A DNA stretch of 64,000 nucleotides from Notolepis coatsorum (Eukaryota > Chordata > Actinopteri > Aulopiformes > Paralepididae), in contig OZ020591.1 of the NCBI GenBank assembly GCA_963971535.1, positions 14,849,577 to 14,913,576 on the forward strand, written 5' to 3'. This document shows positions 33,683 through 45,220 of this stretch, piece after piece. The notes beneath the pieces are model-generated. The model made no database searches and had not been told where the DNA came from. It saw only the letters and a program-made list of their open reading frames with translations. The first letter of the stretch is position 1. The number at the start of each line of letters is the position of its first letter. The translations under genes and the position numbers were made by a program.

Positions 33683-36600
33683 ATGGCTAAATTGAATATT
33701 TTAATTTGGAACGCAGGAGGGCTTAACGCCCCACACAAGCGTGCCAGTGTCCTTTGGCTATTGAAGAGGAGAAATATTGACCTTGCTCTCCTTAGTGAAA
33801 CGCATTTATTGGTAGGTGACGTGTCAAGACTGGCAAATCAGCAATATCACGTTATCTCCTCATCCTCAGCCGATGATAAGACGAAAGGAGTAGTCATAGT
33901 TACAAGACGTAACCTTGATATCAAAATCTTGGATGTATGGTCGGACACGGAGGGAAGGATTACTATAGCAAAAGTTGAATTCTTGCATAGGAAGATGGCT
34001 ATAATAGCATTATATGCTCCTAACACATTTGATTCAGCGTTCTATAATACAATCACGAAGAATATGTTGGAACTTAATGGATACGCTCTCATGGTGGGTG
34101 GCGATTTTAATGCGTGCTGGGATGCTGAGATGGATAGGTCCGGGCCCTCTGAAACGAGCGACCAAAAACGGGCCTCTAAGGCCCTTAGGATGTGGGCTAA
34201 AGACACAGGGCTCACAGACCTTTGGCGTTTATGCAACCCCACCCTCAAAGATTACTCTCACCTGTCAGCCAGACACAAAAGCTTCTCTCGAATTGACTAT
34301 GCATTCGCGTCCCCTAATATGTTTGATAGTTTCGATGTCTCATTGGTTCCCTTGGCTCTCTCAGACCACAAGGGGATTTTCCTTACGGCAACCTTTGGCA
34401 GGCTCTCCGCAAGAGCTCCCAGATGGCGTTTTAATTCAACCCTGCTAAAGAACGATGACTTCTGTTCTGAGTTCAGGAGTAAACTAGCTGAATTTTTGCA
34501 GATCAACGTTGGCACAGTAGAAGACCCTAGGGTCCTGTGGAACGCATTGAAAGGATTCATCAGGGGTCATGTCACACAATTTGCCTCCAATTTGCGAAAA
34601 TCCCGGTCAAAAAAGCTAGAAGGACTGGAATCATTATATGCGGACCTATACGCATCCTTGCAAACTGACTATAATGAACGACTAAACACACAACGTAAGA
34701 TAGTCAAAAAAGAAATAAACTCCATACTTAAACAACAGTCTGAGTTCTTGATACATAGGACAAGACAAAATTACTATTTTCACGGCTCCAGACCTAGCCA
34801 TCTATTGGCAATGAAAATACGCTCAAATGATCATTTCTCGGATATCCCCTCGATTAGGACGAGCCAGGGTGCAGTCACTACTGATTCGAAAAAGATCAAT
34901 GACACTTTTAAAGAGTTTTACTCAGTTATATAGCTCAGAGGGTAATCTGGATGACTCTAAATTTGAATCGTTCATTGGCGGGCTTGAGATACCCCACATT
35001 TCTGAGGAAGAGGCCAAGGAACTGGGGAGACCGATTACTCTCGTAGAATTGAGGGAGACTATTGTTGAAATGCAGAGGGGTAAGGCACCAGGCTGGGATG
35101 GTATTCCACCCGAAGTGTATTTAGCTTTCTGGGACCAACTGGGTCCATTGATGCTCGATATGATCAATTACGCTATCGAACAAGGGGAGTTCTCAAGAGA
35201 TGTCAATATGGCGTTGATTTCTTTACTTCTCAAGAAGGACAAAGATCCCAATGATTGTGGTAGCTATAGACCCTTGAGTCTTCTCGGGGCCGATTTAAAG
35301 GTGTTTGCCAAGGTGCTGGCCCGTCGCCTGCAGAGATTTATGTCTGTATTGGTACACTGCGATCAAACTGGTTTTATCCCGGGGCGTCTGGCTGCAGATA
35401 ATCTTAGGAGGCTGTTGCATGTAATCGATAACAGCAAAGACAATACAACTCCATCCACAGTTCTGTCTTTGGATGCCATGAAGGCGTTTGACAGACTTGA
35501 GTGGTCATACCTGTGGAAGGTACTTGAGGTCATGGGTCTTGGAAAGAGTTTTATTCATATGATTAAAGTCCTGTATGCCTCGCCGTCTGCGATGATACTG
35601 ACAGGCAAAAACTGTTCCACACTCTTTCCAGTCTCCAGATCTTCTAGACAGGGTTGCCCTCTGAGCCCGGGACTGTTCGCGCTTTCCCTCGAACCTTTGG
35701 CCCAATTTATTAGGCAATCGGAGGACATCGTCCCCATAATGGTCAACAATACTCCACACAAAATTGCTCTCTATGCGGATGACCTGCTGATTTTCATGGA
35801 CGACCCCTCCCGGTCGGCCACAAAATTATTGAGGATAATCGACGACTTTGGTAAATTGTCAGGTTTTAAGATTAACTGGAACAAATCAGCCTGCCTACCT
35901 CTTAATGAACTGGCCAAGGCGGTACGACTACCAGCTGATATCCCCATAGTAGAACATTTTAAATACTTGGGCATAGAGATATTCCCCACGCTGAACCAAA
36001 CTACTAAGTACAACTTCACGGGTACTTATGATAAAATACGCCAGGATCTAGACAGGTGGTCGTCCCTTCCTAACTCCTTACAAGCCCGGGCTTCCATAAT
36101 CAAAATGAACATCCTGCCTAGGATAAATTTTATTAGCTCAATGCTCCCCCTGCCCCCTCCAATAGACCACTGGCGCAAGGTACAATCGATGGTATCTAAG
36201 TTTGTCTGGAATAACAAACGCCCGAGAATCAAAAGGGCTACTACTCAACGTAGAAAACAAGATGGGGGCCTCGCAATCCCTGATTTTAAACTTTATTTCT
36301 GGTCCTTTTCACTGAGACCTCTGATGTGCTGGCTGGACCCTGTAGAGGCTGTATCGTGGCGCTCCTTAGAAGCGGCGGCGGTATCTCCGCTAAGATTGCA
36401 GGATGTAGTGTACTCCACTGTCTCTATTTCGAAATGCCGGCTGAGGTATGGACCGATCATAACTCACGTGATCCAAACGTGGCGTAATGTACAGAGGTCG
36501 TGTGGGGTTAAATGCCCTTGGCACCTGGACTCTCCAATTTTTAATAACCAGCAATTACTTGTTGGACACAAGCCGGTTAATATTCCTCAATGGCAAAGGA

Positions 36601-37451
36601 GGGGAGTGCATACTCTGGAGGATATTTATGATAAGAACGGCCTCCGTGCGTTTCAGGACTTAAGAGAATTTTATGATCTTCCCGGCGAGTCCTTCTTTCT
36701 TTACCTTCAACTAAGGTCAGCACTGAGGGCGCATGGCGTACCGTGGGCTCAAGCCTTGCACCCACACCCCTTCCTCAGGCTCATAGTGGACAGGACGACA
36801 TCCAGAGGGTTTGTCTCCGACTTTTATACGCTCTTAATTCAATCCACGTATAAAAATTTATCATTGGATACAATCTGGCGTGTGGATATCCCGGAGTTGG
36901 ACCCCGAGTTTGACTGGGATGATGTTTGGGCAAATGTGGCATTATCTTCCCGCAACCCCAATCACCAGCAAATTAATTTTAATTATATTCATAGGACCTA
37001 TCTTACACCTAGGAAGCTATATGCTATGGGACTGATAACCGACTCTCTGTGCACTTTGTGCTCTCAAAAGGCCACCGGCACTTATATGCATATGTATTGG
37101 GATTGCCCACCAGTGGCCCGCTTCTGGAGGTCAATAACGGACAAACTTTCAGATCTGTGTGGCTTAACTATCCCATTCACAGCTGTTACGCTACTCCTGA
37201 ACGATATAACGACACTACCCGCGTCCGTACAACTGAAAAGGGTTGTCCTAGCGGGCGTCACAGCAGCGAAGAAGCTAATAGCAATGAGATGGAAGGAGCC
37301 TGAGAAGCTTACAATGATTAACTGGTCCCTAACTCTATTGGATGTGATTTATCTTGAGATATCCACAGCCCGGGTGATTGGGGTGGGGCAGGCTGGAATT
37401 GACCTGTGGTTCGCAGCAGCTGAGAAGGTAAAGACCGCAGTGTGCGGCTGA
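33683..37451 (+). pseudogene. L1-type ORF2 (endonuclease-reverse transcriptase), single frameshift
   Basis: The ATG at 33,683 lies in a strong context (ACCATGG). First frame, to 34,933: APE endonuclease with LNILIWNAGGLN, SETHLL, IALYAPN, GGDFNACWD, SRIDYAF and LSDHKGI. Second frame, to 37,451: RT with KAPGWDGIPPEVY, YRPLSLLGADLKVFAKVLAR, QTGFIPGR, LDAMKAFDRLEW, RQGCPLSPGLFAL and intact LYADDLLIF; then a long C-terminal region with a Cys-x2-Cys...His-x4-Cys zinc motif (LCTLCSQK...HMYWDC). The frames meet at about 34,915-34,935 (EFYS / LYSSEG), consistent with loss of one base. About 1,255 codons in total. Transposon gene; the Tx1-like lineage is inferred. Confidence 0.88.
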
Positions 37452-37974
37452 GCGGGGTTGGGGTGCGTGTTCGGGTGAGTCCGGCGGTCTCTTGGGAGGG
37501 GGGGGAGGAAATGTTTTTGTCTGTCTTGTCCTTTGTCTTGTCATCTTGAGTTTAGCTGGGGATATTATGGGGGGGCAGCTATTTAACTATTTCTTCACTG
37601 TTTGGCCACTTTTACACGGTCTCTGTGTGTCTATGGAACACCTCTACAGGTTTTTGTTTTTTCATGAAGGTTCATTGCTCTGTTTTCAGGTCGTGTTCCC
37701 AAAAAATTGTCCTTGTGGTGGATTGGAGATGTACGTTTTATTAATATAGGGTCACACGGCCGGGAATCGGGGCTGAACACTGGGAAAGACCATTTATTAT
37801 ATAGTACCCCTTGGAATTAATTTAGAAGGTTGAACTCTGTTTTCTTTTCTCTTGTCTGTATAATTGTTAGTCTGTATTATTATTATTATTGTTTTTGTTA
37901 TTTTCTTGTGAAGTTCTATGTATTGTGATTGTGGTTAATGTGTTGTCTTGTTTCGTGTGAATAACAATAAAAAA
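37452..37974 (+). other. 3' UTR of the L1-type element
   Basis: G-rich start (GGGAGGGGGGGGAGG at 37,494), then AT-rich, ending AACAATAAAAAA directly before the target duplication. No gene. Confidence 0.8.
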
Positions 37975-38165
37975 ATGTAGCAGTACTGACTATCTGTATG
38001 TCATGTATGTCATATATGTCCTGATGAATTGAAAATGGGGGACCCTGATGTAAACAAGACGAAAGTCTTTCTCTGGTCTGCATCCCCTTAACAATTGTGT
38101 GTATTGAGCTGTACTGTATTGTACCCATTCTGCAATCTGTTAATAAAGTTTTCAATCAATCAATC

Positions 38166-38287
38166 ACTAGTCTCTCTGATCATGTTAGTACAGTAACTAG
38201 GCCGCACTAGTCTCTCTGATCATGTTAGTACAGTAACTAGGCTGCACTAGTCTCTCTGATCATGTTAGTACAGTAACTAGGCTGCAC
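38166..38287. repeat. 40-bp minisatellite, right block
   Basis: Three units continuing the 28,916-29,453 array on the other side of LINE copy B. Confidence 0.95.
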
Positions 38288-38368
38288 AGCCGACAAACAT
38301 AGTTGCTGCCTAAACAATATCCAGGTAAGATGGCGGACGGTTATCCCATGATTTATGGCGTAATGTTT

Positions 38369-38513
38369 TGATTGACTGATTGAAAACTTTATTAACAGAT
38401 TGCAGAATGGGTACAATACAGTACAGCTCAATACACACAATTGTTAAGGGGATGCAGACCAGAGAAAGACTTTCGTCTTGTTTACATCAGGGTCCCCCAT
38501 TTTCAATTCATCA
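38369..38513 (-). mobile_element. LINE 3' UTR fragment, minus strand
   Basis: Reverse complement of the copy A/B 3' end: TTGAAAACTTTATTAACAGA, then GAATGGGTACAATACAGTAC through CCCCCATTTTCAATTCATCA. There is no coding part. Confidence 0.88.
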
Positions 38514-39307
38514 GGCATCTAATGTTTTATTTATGGAAGCACCGCTGGTCTAACTGTTGGGTACATCATTTAAGGTTAGGCAATTGTGAAATACCGTAAT
38601 CACAAACGGGAACATATTCCTATTGATCAAAGAATAATGTCCAAAGGACCTTCTGATTAAACAAACCTGCTTTGTGTTTCTTCATCTCACTTTCACAACA
38701 CTCTGAAGTTTACGGCCAGTCTCGACTCCTCCTTAGTTCAAATGTGTCTCCAGCAGCTGCAGTTAGTCCGTTCTTTACACGATCACTGCATCTAGATCTG
38801 TTCAGAGAGTTAACGTTAGAGATTAGCAGCATTAGCTCGTTATAGCCACAGACAACGAGGTGAAGCCATGGAGTGTTGTGCCCCTGGTGGCTAGGACGAG
38901 ATACTGCATGGCATTTCCGTATTTCCTGGTGACGTCAGGGAGGGCCGGACCAATCAGCTACGGCTGCGTCACGCGGCACCCCATGCCCCGCCCCTTTGTA
39001 AATAAACAGCAGCAGATATTTAACCATAGAATAGAACATGTATTTAACACCCTCGCAGAAGCAGCGGAAGTTGGTCTTCTTCTTGGCCTTTTCCTTTTCT
39101 TAATTATATACAGTTCAATAAAAAAAACATTCAAGTCAATCAATCACTATCACATAGTGATTACAAAAAATTATATACAAAGCCAGAATAATGTTCATTC
39201 ATACAAATACATTAAAAGAGGTGCACAAATTAATCGTCTTATTAATTGTCTTCTTGTTTTTGGAGGAGAAAATTGTTTATGATTTGCTAGGTTTCATTTT
39301 CAAATAA
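38514..39307. other. Unassigned, GC-richer stretch
   Basis: Includes a GC- and CpG-richer part (38,860-39,000, with TGACGTCA and CCCCGCCCC) that could be a promoter or first exon, but no recognisable coding exon is attached. The plus frame at 38,860 is short and unconvincing. Confidence 0.3.
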
Positions 39308-39440
39308 TAAATAAGCGTTTATTCAATTTGGATTTGTGGATATGGAATCTTGCTAAAAGAATGATTACATTAGATTGATTGTATTGCCATTACATGTATT
39401 GAAACCAAACCAAACATTCTCTAGGCATAAAGTGAACTCG
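39308..39440. repeat. Dispersed repeat, inverse copy of 13.82-13.94 kb
   Basis: TTATTCAATTTGGATTTGTG through TCTCTAGGCATAAAGTGAAC, the reverse complement of the 13.8-kb copy. Confidence 0.75.
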
Positions 39441-39519
39441 GTGTGTGGATTTGACAACATAGGAAACAACATCACTCTGAAATAAACGATGTATACCTCT
39501 GTTGTTATTTCTGGTAGAC

Positions 39520-40290
39520 AAAGGACTCTCGACTTGGACTTGAGCACTGATGACTCGGACTTGGAGTCGAGCATTGACTGCATTCAGACTCGGAAGGTGC
39601 AGACGAGGACTCAGACTTGTTAATTGATAAATATATTGTAGCGTCCTCGCTAATGAATGACTCACTCGAGGCTGTTGTTGTTTCTCACTTTGGTTTATTA
39701 TAACTTCATTTACAGGTTTTCCGTACACAAGACGGGGTGCATCACCTCTGCCTGTAATTAGTAAACTCCATTTGAACTTCCCATACACCAAGAGAGAGCA
39801 CCCTCAGGTGTAACACCCTCTTATACCTTCCCACAGGTCAGCCCCTGCCCCCTCCCCTCTACCAACCCTGGGCTCCTGCGACCAATAGCGTCGCCTGCCA
39901 GCCCCAGGTTGGTAGAGTGCAGAGTGACAGCTCGGCTGACCAATCACCCAAATTCCAGGGTCGCTACAATATAGATATTTTCTGTATTAGGCCCTAATCA
40001 TTTGGCATAAGATATTGATGGCTAGTGCAAATTTGTTTGGCTATTGGGTCACAAAGTAAACTCCCTTTGAAATGGTGACCGCTGTGTCATTTATGTTTAA
40101 TGTAGACCTTTTTTATTTGTACGTCAGCTCTTTGACTGCCCAAGAGGAGTGGACTCAACCTTGATGACTTGGACTCGGACTCGGGTAATGGGGACTCAAC
40201 TCGGGCTCTTCTTTGGTGACTCACACTCGAACACTGGGGACTTGAGACTGGACTCGGACTCGAGATTTAGTGACTCGACGACAACACAGG
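39520..40290. repeat. GACTCGGACT-rich repeat, split by a solo LTR
   Basis: Many imperfect ACTCGGACTTG / GACTCGGACTCG words at 39,525-39,620 and 40,148-40,285. This sequence type is common in fish DNA elements. No ends were identified. Confidence 0.5.
39637..39968 (-). mobile_element. Solo LTR, 332 bp
   Basis: Ends TGTAGCG and CGCTACA are inverted; a 4-bp ATAT duplication lies at 39,633-39,636 and 39,969-39,972. On the minus strand there is a TATAAGAGG box (about 39,823) and AATAAA (about 39,700), giving a minus-strand promoter and poly(A) order. No internal region is attached. The family (Gypsy-like) is inferred from the duplication size. Confidence 0.7.
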
Positions 40291-40567
40291 CGTGTGATGG
40301 CTTGGCTGCTGAGAGGTTGAATCTGAAAAGGACAGGTATTGACACTGAAGTGATTAATACCATCCGGAGCGCGGCGCTGCACCTACTACTGTTGTTTACG
40401 GGGAGTGGTGTATTTTATTTGTAAGAGGATTTGTCTAAGGATTTGGACCCAATTTCTTTATTCGGTTTCATTCTTCCTTCAGTCTATCCTGGAAAGGCTC
40501 TCGGCTTCGACGGTGGAAGTATATGCTGCGGCTATATCTTCCTGTCATAGGCTTTGAGCTTTTATTT

Positions 40568-40665
40568 AGTCAAGATTCAAGATTGTTTATTGTCATATGC
40601 ACAGTTAAACAGACAGTTTGCCATACAATGAAAATCATACTTTGCTAGTCCGCCCTTCACACAAA
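40568..40665 (-). mobile_element. LINE/SINE 3' tail fragment
   Basis: CAAGATTCAAGATTGTTTAT, then TGTCATATGCACAG and CATACAATGAAAATCATAC: the inverted end of a common fish non-LTR element. Confidence 0.5.
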
Positions 40666-40849
40666 ATCACACAATACTTAACTTAAACATATTTAAATTC
40701 TCACGCCGGTCCTAACAAGGGTAAAGCGCTGTCAACACAAACGTCTGTCACATTGGTTGTGCGAGGGCATCGCCCTTATGTGGCTATGGCTGGACAGGTT
40801 CCCCCCTCAGGGATCAGAGCGCACTCTATACTGGTGGAGTGGTGGCTTC

Positions 40850-41615
40850 TTCTGCCCTACTCAGAGGGTCTTCTTCTGCCCTGCTCAGAGGGTCTTCTTC
40901 TGCTCAGAGGGTCTTCTCCTGCGCAGAGGGTCTTCTTCTGCTCAGAGGGGCTTTTTCTGCTCAGAGGGTCTTCTTCTGCCCTGCTCAGAGGGTCTTCTTC
41001 TGCCCTGCTCAGAGGGTCTTCTCCTGCCCTGCTCAGAGGGTCTTCTTCTGCTCAGAGGGTCTTCTTCTGCTCAGAGGGTCTTCTCCTGCTCAGAGGGTCT
41101 TCTCCTGCCCTGCTCAGAGGGTCTTCTCCTGCCCTGCTCAGAGGGTCTTCTCCTGCCCTGATCAGAGGGTCTTCTTCTGCCCTGCTCAGAGGGTCTTCTT
41201 CTGCTCAGAGGGTCTTCTCCTGCCCTGCTCAGAGGGTCTTCTCCTGCCCTGCTCAGAGGGGCTTCTCCTGCCCTGCTCAGAGGGTCTTCTTCTGCTCAGA
41301 GGGTCTTCTCCTGCCCTGCTCAGAGGGTCTTCTCCTGCCCTGCTCAGAGGGGCTTCTCCTGCCCTGCTCAGAGGGTCTTCTTCTGCCCTGCTCAGAGGGG
41401 CTTCTCCTGCCCTGCTCAGAGGGTCTTCTTCTGCCCTGCTCAGAGGGGCTTCTCCTGCTCAGAGGGTCTTCTTCTGCCCTGCTCAGAGGGTCTTCTCCTG
41501 CCCTGCTCAGAGGGTCTTCTTCTGCCCTGCTCAGAGGGTCTTCTCCTGCCCTGCTCAGAGGGTCTTCTCCTGCCCTGCTCAGAGGGTCTTCTCCTGCCCT
41601 GCTCAGAGGGTCTTG
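40850..41615. repeat. Minisatellite of 19- and 24-bp units
   Basis: About 34 units of CTCAGAGGGTCTTCTTCTG, with or without an extra CCCTG, and T/C variants (CTTCTCCTG, GGGGCTTC). Several frames on both strands are open because the unit has no stop in those frames. They encode LLRGSSPAL-like or SEQGRRRP-like runs and are not supported as genes. Confidence 0.97.
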
Positions 41616-42004
41616 GTGGAGGCATCTTGGTCCTCCCCGGGGCCTTTCATCAGGTTCTATCTGATGGACACGGCTGAGAGTTCTGTCTCTCATGCGGTCC
41701 TTAGTGCTGGGACCTTATCATCATCATCCCGCTGTTAGTGTAATAGCTGGGATGTGTGATGTAGACTGTGGTTTTACACACGGTTTACTAAAATGTTGTG
41801 CATTTTAGGGAGCTGCACCCTGTTACGCACGGTGTCTGTGTTCTATCCTTATGCTCCTCATTAGTGTGGGGCTAGGACCCTCCCCGATTTCCATGGTCTT
41901 GAAGGGACCTCAGGGGGTACATTTCATCAGGGCTTCACACTTGCTTTCCACCCATTAGTCCAATAGGCGGAGCAAGACGTGAAGCCAGTATGAAATATAA
42001 TGGA
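41616..42004. other. Stretch without recognised gene
   Basis: 41,945-41,995 (AGTCCAATAGGCGGAGCAAG...) is a weak copy of the MITE that follows. Otherwise nothing recognised. Confidence 0.4.
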
Positions 42005-42281
42005 GGTTATCCTATAACCCTAGTTATATGATTACTAGCAAGAGTCTTGCTTTTTTAGCCCTGAGGACCCAGTCCTTTTTTCGTGTGAAATTCGGACTCG
42101 GAAGGGTGAGCATGGCCACTTCACCTGGTTATATACTAGGGAGGTGGGCGTGGCTAGGTGAATGATAGGTGCATGGAAGCTTCTTTCAACGAACACCCAT
42201 AGGCGCGCCGTGCGAGCATAGTCCAATAAGAGAAGCAAGACTTTTTGCCAGTAATCATATAACTAGGGTTATAGGATAACC
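42005..42281. mobile_element. MITE, 277 bp
   Basis: Terminal repeats GGTTATCCTATAACCCTAGT + TATATGATTACT and the inverse at 42,250-42,281; AGCAAGAGTCTTGC is just inside. No clear target duplication. A partial copy is at 13,333. Confidence 0.75.
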
Positions 42282-42675
42282 TTAATTTTTCGTTTTGGAA
42301 AAGGAGGAATAAATAAAAACATGGGTGTAGTCTACCTGAGATGTGGGCGTGGTTTACCTGAAGTGTTTGCTATTAAATTATTTTTGACTCCTTCTGGCTC
42401 CTCAACTTTGAAATGTTAGCGCTAAACCATGGGCTGTCAAAGAAACACTAAATGGTAAGTTGCTTGGGTCATGTTTTGTGGTCAGTTTTATTAAATGTAA
42501 TTGTCTCAGATTATTACCTAGCAAGACATCCAACGTTTGTAGTTTGTTTAGCTTTAGAGCTTTACTAACCTAGTAGTAGGTAGCTAGCTAATGTTAACAG
42601 CAGAGCAAGCAGGCGACAGACTAGTGTGGCAATAACTAAATATGATATATTGTTATATAGCTAGCTGGTGTTATT

Positions 42676-43150
42676 AAGGACTGGCTGATAGATAACAAAC
42701 TCTCATTGCATTTAGGAAAGAGAGAGTATTTTATTTGGAACTAAAAGGAAGCTCAGGAAAAGGGAAACCATCACAGTACAGTGTGAAGGGAACATCATAG
42801 AGTCCAAAACAAGTGTGAAATATCTAGAAATCACTCTTGACCAGTCTGTCTCCGGAGAAGAAATTGCAGTGACAAAGGTAAAGGCTCAACTATGGGAAGA
42901 GCAAATGTCTCAGCAGCCATAGGGCAGGACATCAGATTCCAGGGCTAGAGTAGACAGGGGACTGAAACTCTAGTTCTTCCTAGTAGGCTATATGTGCTGT
43001 GTTTTTATGTCTTCCATCGAGGACCACCTTGGAAATAAGTGTTTTAATTCATGCTTTTAGGTGATATCCTCAGGAATACAACTTGGTCATGATCATTTGA
43101 TTTTATGATGTGTTAGTAATTTCCAAATAAAAGTCTAATCAAATCAAAGA
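42676..43150 (+). mobile_element. LINE reverse-transcriptase fragment with 3' end
   Basis: The plus strand reads WLIDNKLSLHLGKRESILFG, then KRKLRKRETITVQCEGNIIE and SKTSVKYL, the segment just after the YADD box in LINEs like those at 15 and 29 kb. The C-terminal part is deleted. It ends AAATAAAAGTCTAATCAAAT. One base change or frameshift separates the RT words. Confidence 0.7.
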
Positions 43151-44189
43151 AAATAAGGATTATTCACATTTGTAACCCTCAAAAATAGCTATACAAACAA
43201 TTTTCTTGAAAACCAAAAGCAAATGACTTATTCTTAAATGTATATCAGCATTGTTCCACAAGTTAACCCCAACAATAGAAATACATCTCCTTTTAATCCC
43301 TTTCTTAGCTTTAGTCACTCAGAAACAGAAACATCTGTACATCTGCACATGTATTCATTCTATATACATGTCAGATTAAAATCCAAAATATGCCTAATAT
43401 ATAGGATCAAGATCAAGGTAAATATAGAGTGCAATATACCATCTATTTATGGTTGTTATGTGTGGGTCTATGTGTATGCCCTGATCAGGCGCTCCTAATG
43501 TGATTCGTCATGTCTAGTTGTAGTTCTCTGTCCTGGTGTTGTAGTCCCCATCGTTCATTCCCCAGCTGTACCCACTTACAATTAACCCAGGTGTGTCTTG
43601 TCTCGTCATCCCCTCATGTATAAGTATTCTGTCTTCCCCTTTGTCTGGTGCTGATCCTGTCTGTGTAGTATGTGTTCTTGTCTGTCGTTACTTTAGTTTA
43701 TTCTTCATTTCATTCACGGTAATTTTTTCATTAAATATTTATTATAAAACCACTTTGACTGCCGTCTCCTTTGTTGTGTTGCATTGACTCGACATCGAGC
43801 TTAAAGAATGTCAATGACAACGTAACAATGGTATACTTTATTTAATACTGTAATGATCGTGGTTTGTGGGTTTAAATAAACATACTTACAACAAAATAAA
43901 CTAGGGTCTGGCTTTTATTTAATGATCATTTATTGATAAGACACATGTAGAACTTTGAACTTAAAGGTTTATTAGAAATCTGAGAGCCTCATTTATCAAT
44001 ACTTAAGTATGGTATGTGTGAAACGTTGATCAATTATTGTGCCACGTTTAATTATTTTAACAATGTATGTTGACATAAAATTACCCAAAATGTTAGAACA
44101 GTTGTTGTCGTTGAGACAATTATGACTAAATCCATTTGCTCTCTATCCCCCTGGATATCAACAAAGTAATTTGACATGTGGGTTCCAAG
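43151..44189. other. Unassigned; possible LTR-like segment
   Basis: 43,499-43,832 (TGTGATTCGT...ACGTAACA) has TATAAG near 43,619 and ATTAAA/TTTATTATAAAA near 43,733, like an LTR, but the ends do not pair well and no duplication is visible. The rest shows no gene. Confidence 0.3.
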
Positions 44190-44790
44190 TAGGGATGCAC
44201 CGATATGAAAATTGGCCGCCGATACCGATTGTTCAGCTAACACTATCGGCCGATACCGATACCGATATTTGTATATAAGTATTTGTAATTTTTTTTTTTT
44301 TTTTTTTTTTAATGAAACTACTGTATATTTGTATGTGTATGTTTGTATTTGTAGGCCTCTTTACTTACTTAAAAAAAGGAAACATCAAGAAATATGTTTA
44401 TGGTATCACTATCTCTCTCCCAGTATCGTCTTGCGGCCTGCAGAGGGATACTATTTTCTCAACCAGAGCTTTCAACCAATGCAATGGAACCATTCTTGCG
44501 GCCTGCAGCGGGATACTATTCTCTCAACCAGAGCTTTCAACCAATGCAATGGAACCATTTTGATTGACAGTCGATTCGGCCAATTACGCCACACCGCAAG
44601 CACCCACCTCCTTGTCCGGCAAGCGTTTATTCATTTTTCTACTTTCGGGCATGCCGCCATTGTTCTGTTTGCGAGAGCGAATACGTTAGCTGCCCGGCCC
44701 GCCGACCGGCGGTCCACAGCATGACCAAATGAGACATAATGATTTTACTGCAACAAATGTTATAATAAAACAAAGCCTTTCTATACATTT

Positions 44791-44828
44791 GTCTGGTTGA
44801 AAACTTTATTAACAGATTGCAGAATGTG
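44791..44828 (-). mobile_element. Tiny LINE 3' end inside the hAT
   Basis: TGGTTGAAAACTTTATTAAC followed by AGATTGCAGAATG: the inverted terminus of the 25-38 kb LINE family. Confidence 0.7.
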
Positions 44829-45166
44829 TAGTTGGGTACGGAATGAGCAACGGAATGGAACAGAGCTATGAACGGACTAACGGAGTAATGCCTTGTTTAC
44901 TGCTATCTTCGGGTAAATAATATGCTTGTTATTGAACGTGTAACACTAACTATATAGCGTTAATGCCACAAAACTAATGTTTGTGTCATTTTAACAGCAG
45001 ATACTTTCTTAAATGCCATCTTCCCGAGAGAGGGTGTTGACGGGGAGTTGTGTTATTATTATTAATAGCATTGAACAGCTAACCGAAAGCTAGCGTTAAC
45101 TAATGTTAAAGGTTTAGCCATAACGTTACCTTGGCTAAAGTTGGGGCTATTCATAATGCAGCAATA

Positions 45167-45220
45167 ATGGCTGCAGACCTGCAAGCAAAGCACAGCAAGT
45201 TGGCAAAGGAGTATTCCAAC
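45167..45220 (+). pseudogene. ppp1r21: Captured PPP1R21-like first exon, second copy
   Basis: Reads MAADLQAKHSKLAKEYSN: the same 18-codon start as 26,833 with three residue changes. The donor is altered (AAC/GCAAAT in place of AAG/GTAAAT), so splicing is probably lost. Upstream sequence from GCCATCTTCCCGAGAGAGG through CCTTGGCTAAAGTTG to GCAATAATGG is shared with the first copy. This is a non-functional fragment inside a transposon. Confidence 0.6.

Larger units (their letters stand above)
30862..37974 (+). mobile_element. L1/Tx1-type LINE, near full length, 7.1 kb
   Basis: Flanked by a 15-bp duplication ATGTAGCAGTACTGA (30,847-30,861 and 37,975-37,989). It has a short 5' UTR starting GGGGCGGAGCTGAGCGATCA, ORF1, a 1.7-kb inter-ORF region, ORF2 and a 0.5-kb 3' UTR ending AACAATAAAAAA. 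It inserted into the 3' UTR of LINE copy B. The only coding damage I can see is one frameshift in ORF2, so this is a recent insertion. Confidence 0.93.
29454..38165 (+). mobile_element. LINE copy B inside the minisatellite, split by an L1-type element
   Basis: 5'-truncated LINE (29,454-30,861 and 37,990-38,165), same family as copy A but better preserved. The 5' end begins TTTGATAGTCTATCAGTGAG inside a minisatellite unit. The 3' end carries TGAATTGAAAATGGGGGACC, AATAAAGTTTTCAATC and an (AATC)n tail, after which the minisatellite resumes at ACTAGTCTC. A 7.1-kb L1-type element interrupts its 3' UTR. Confidence 0.9.

Noticed and set aside
38860..39000. Promoter/first exon of a host gene
   Set aside because: CpG- and GC-richer with a TGACGTCA site, but no attached coding exon or start codon with a meaningful frame could be shown.
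40753..41738. Long plus and minus frames of about 140-300 codons
   Set aside because: They are products of the 19/24-bp minisatellite with no domain, no conserved start and equal openness on both strands.
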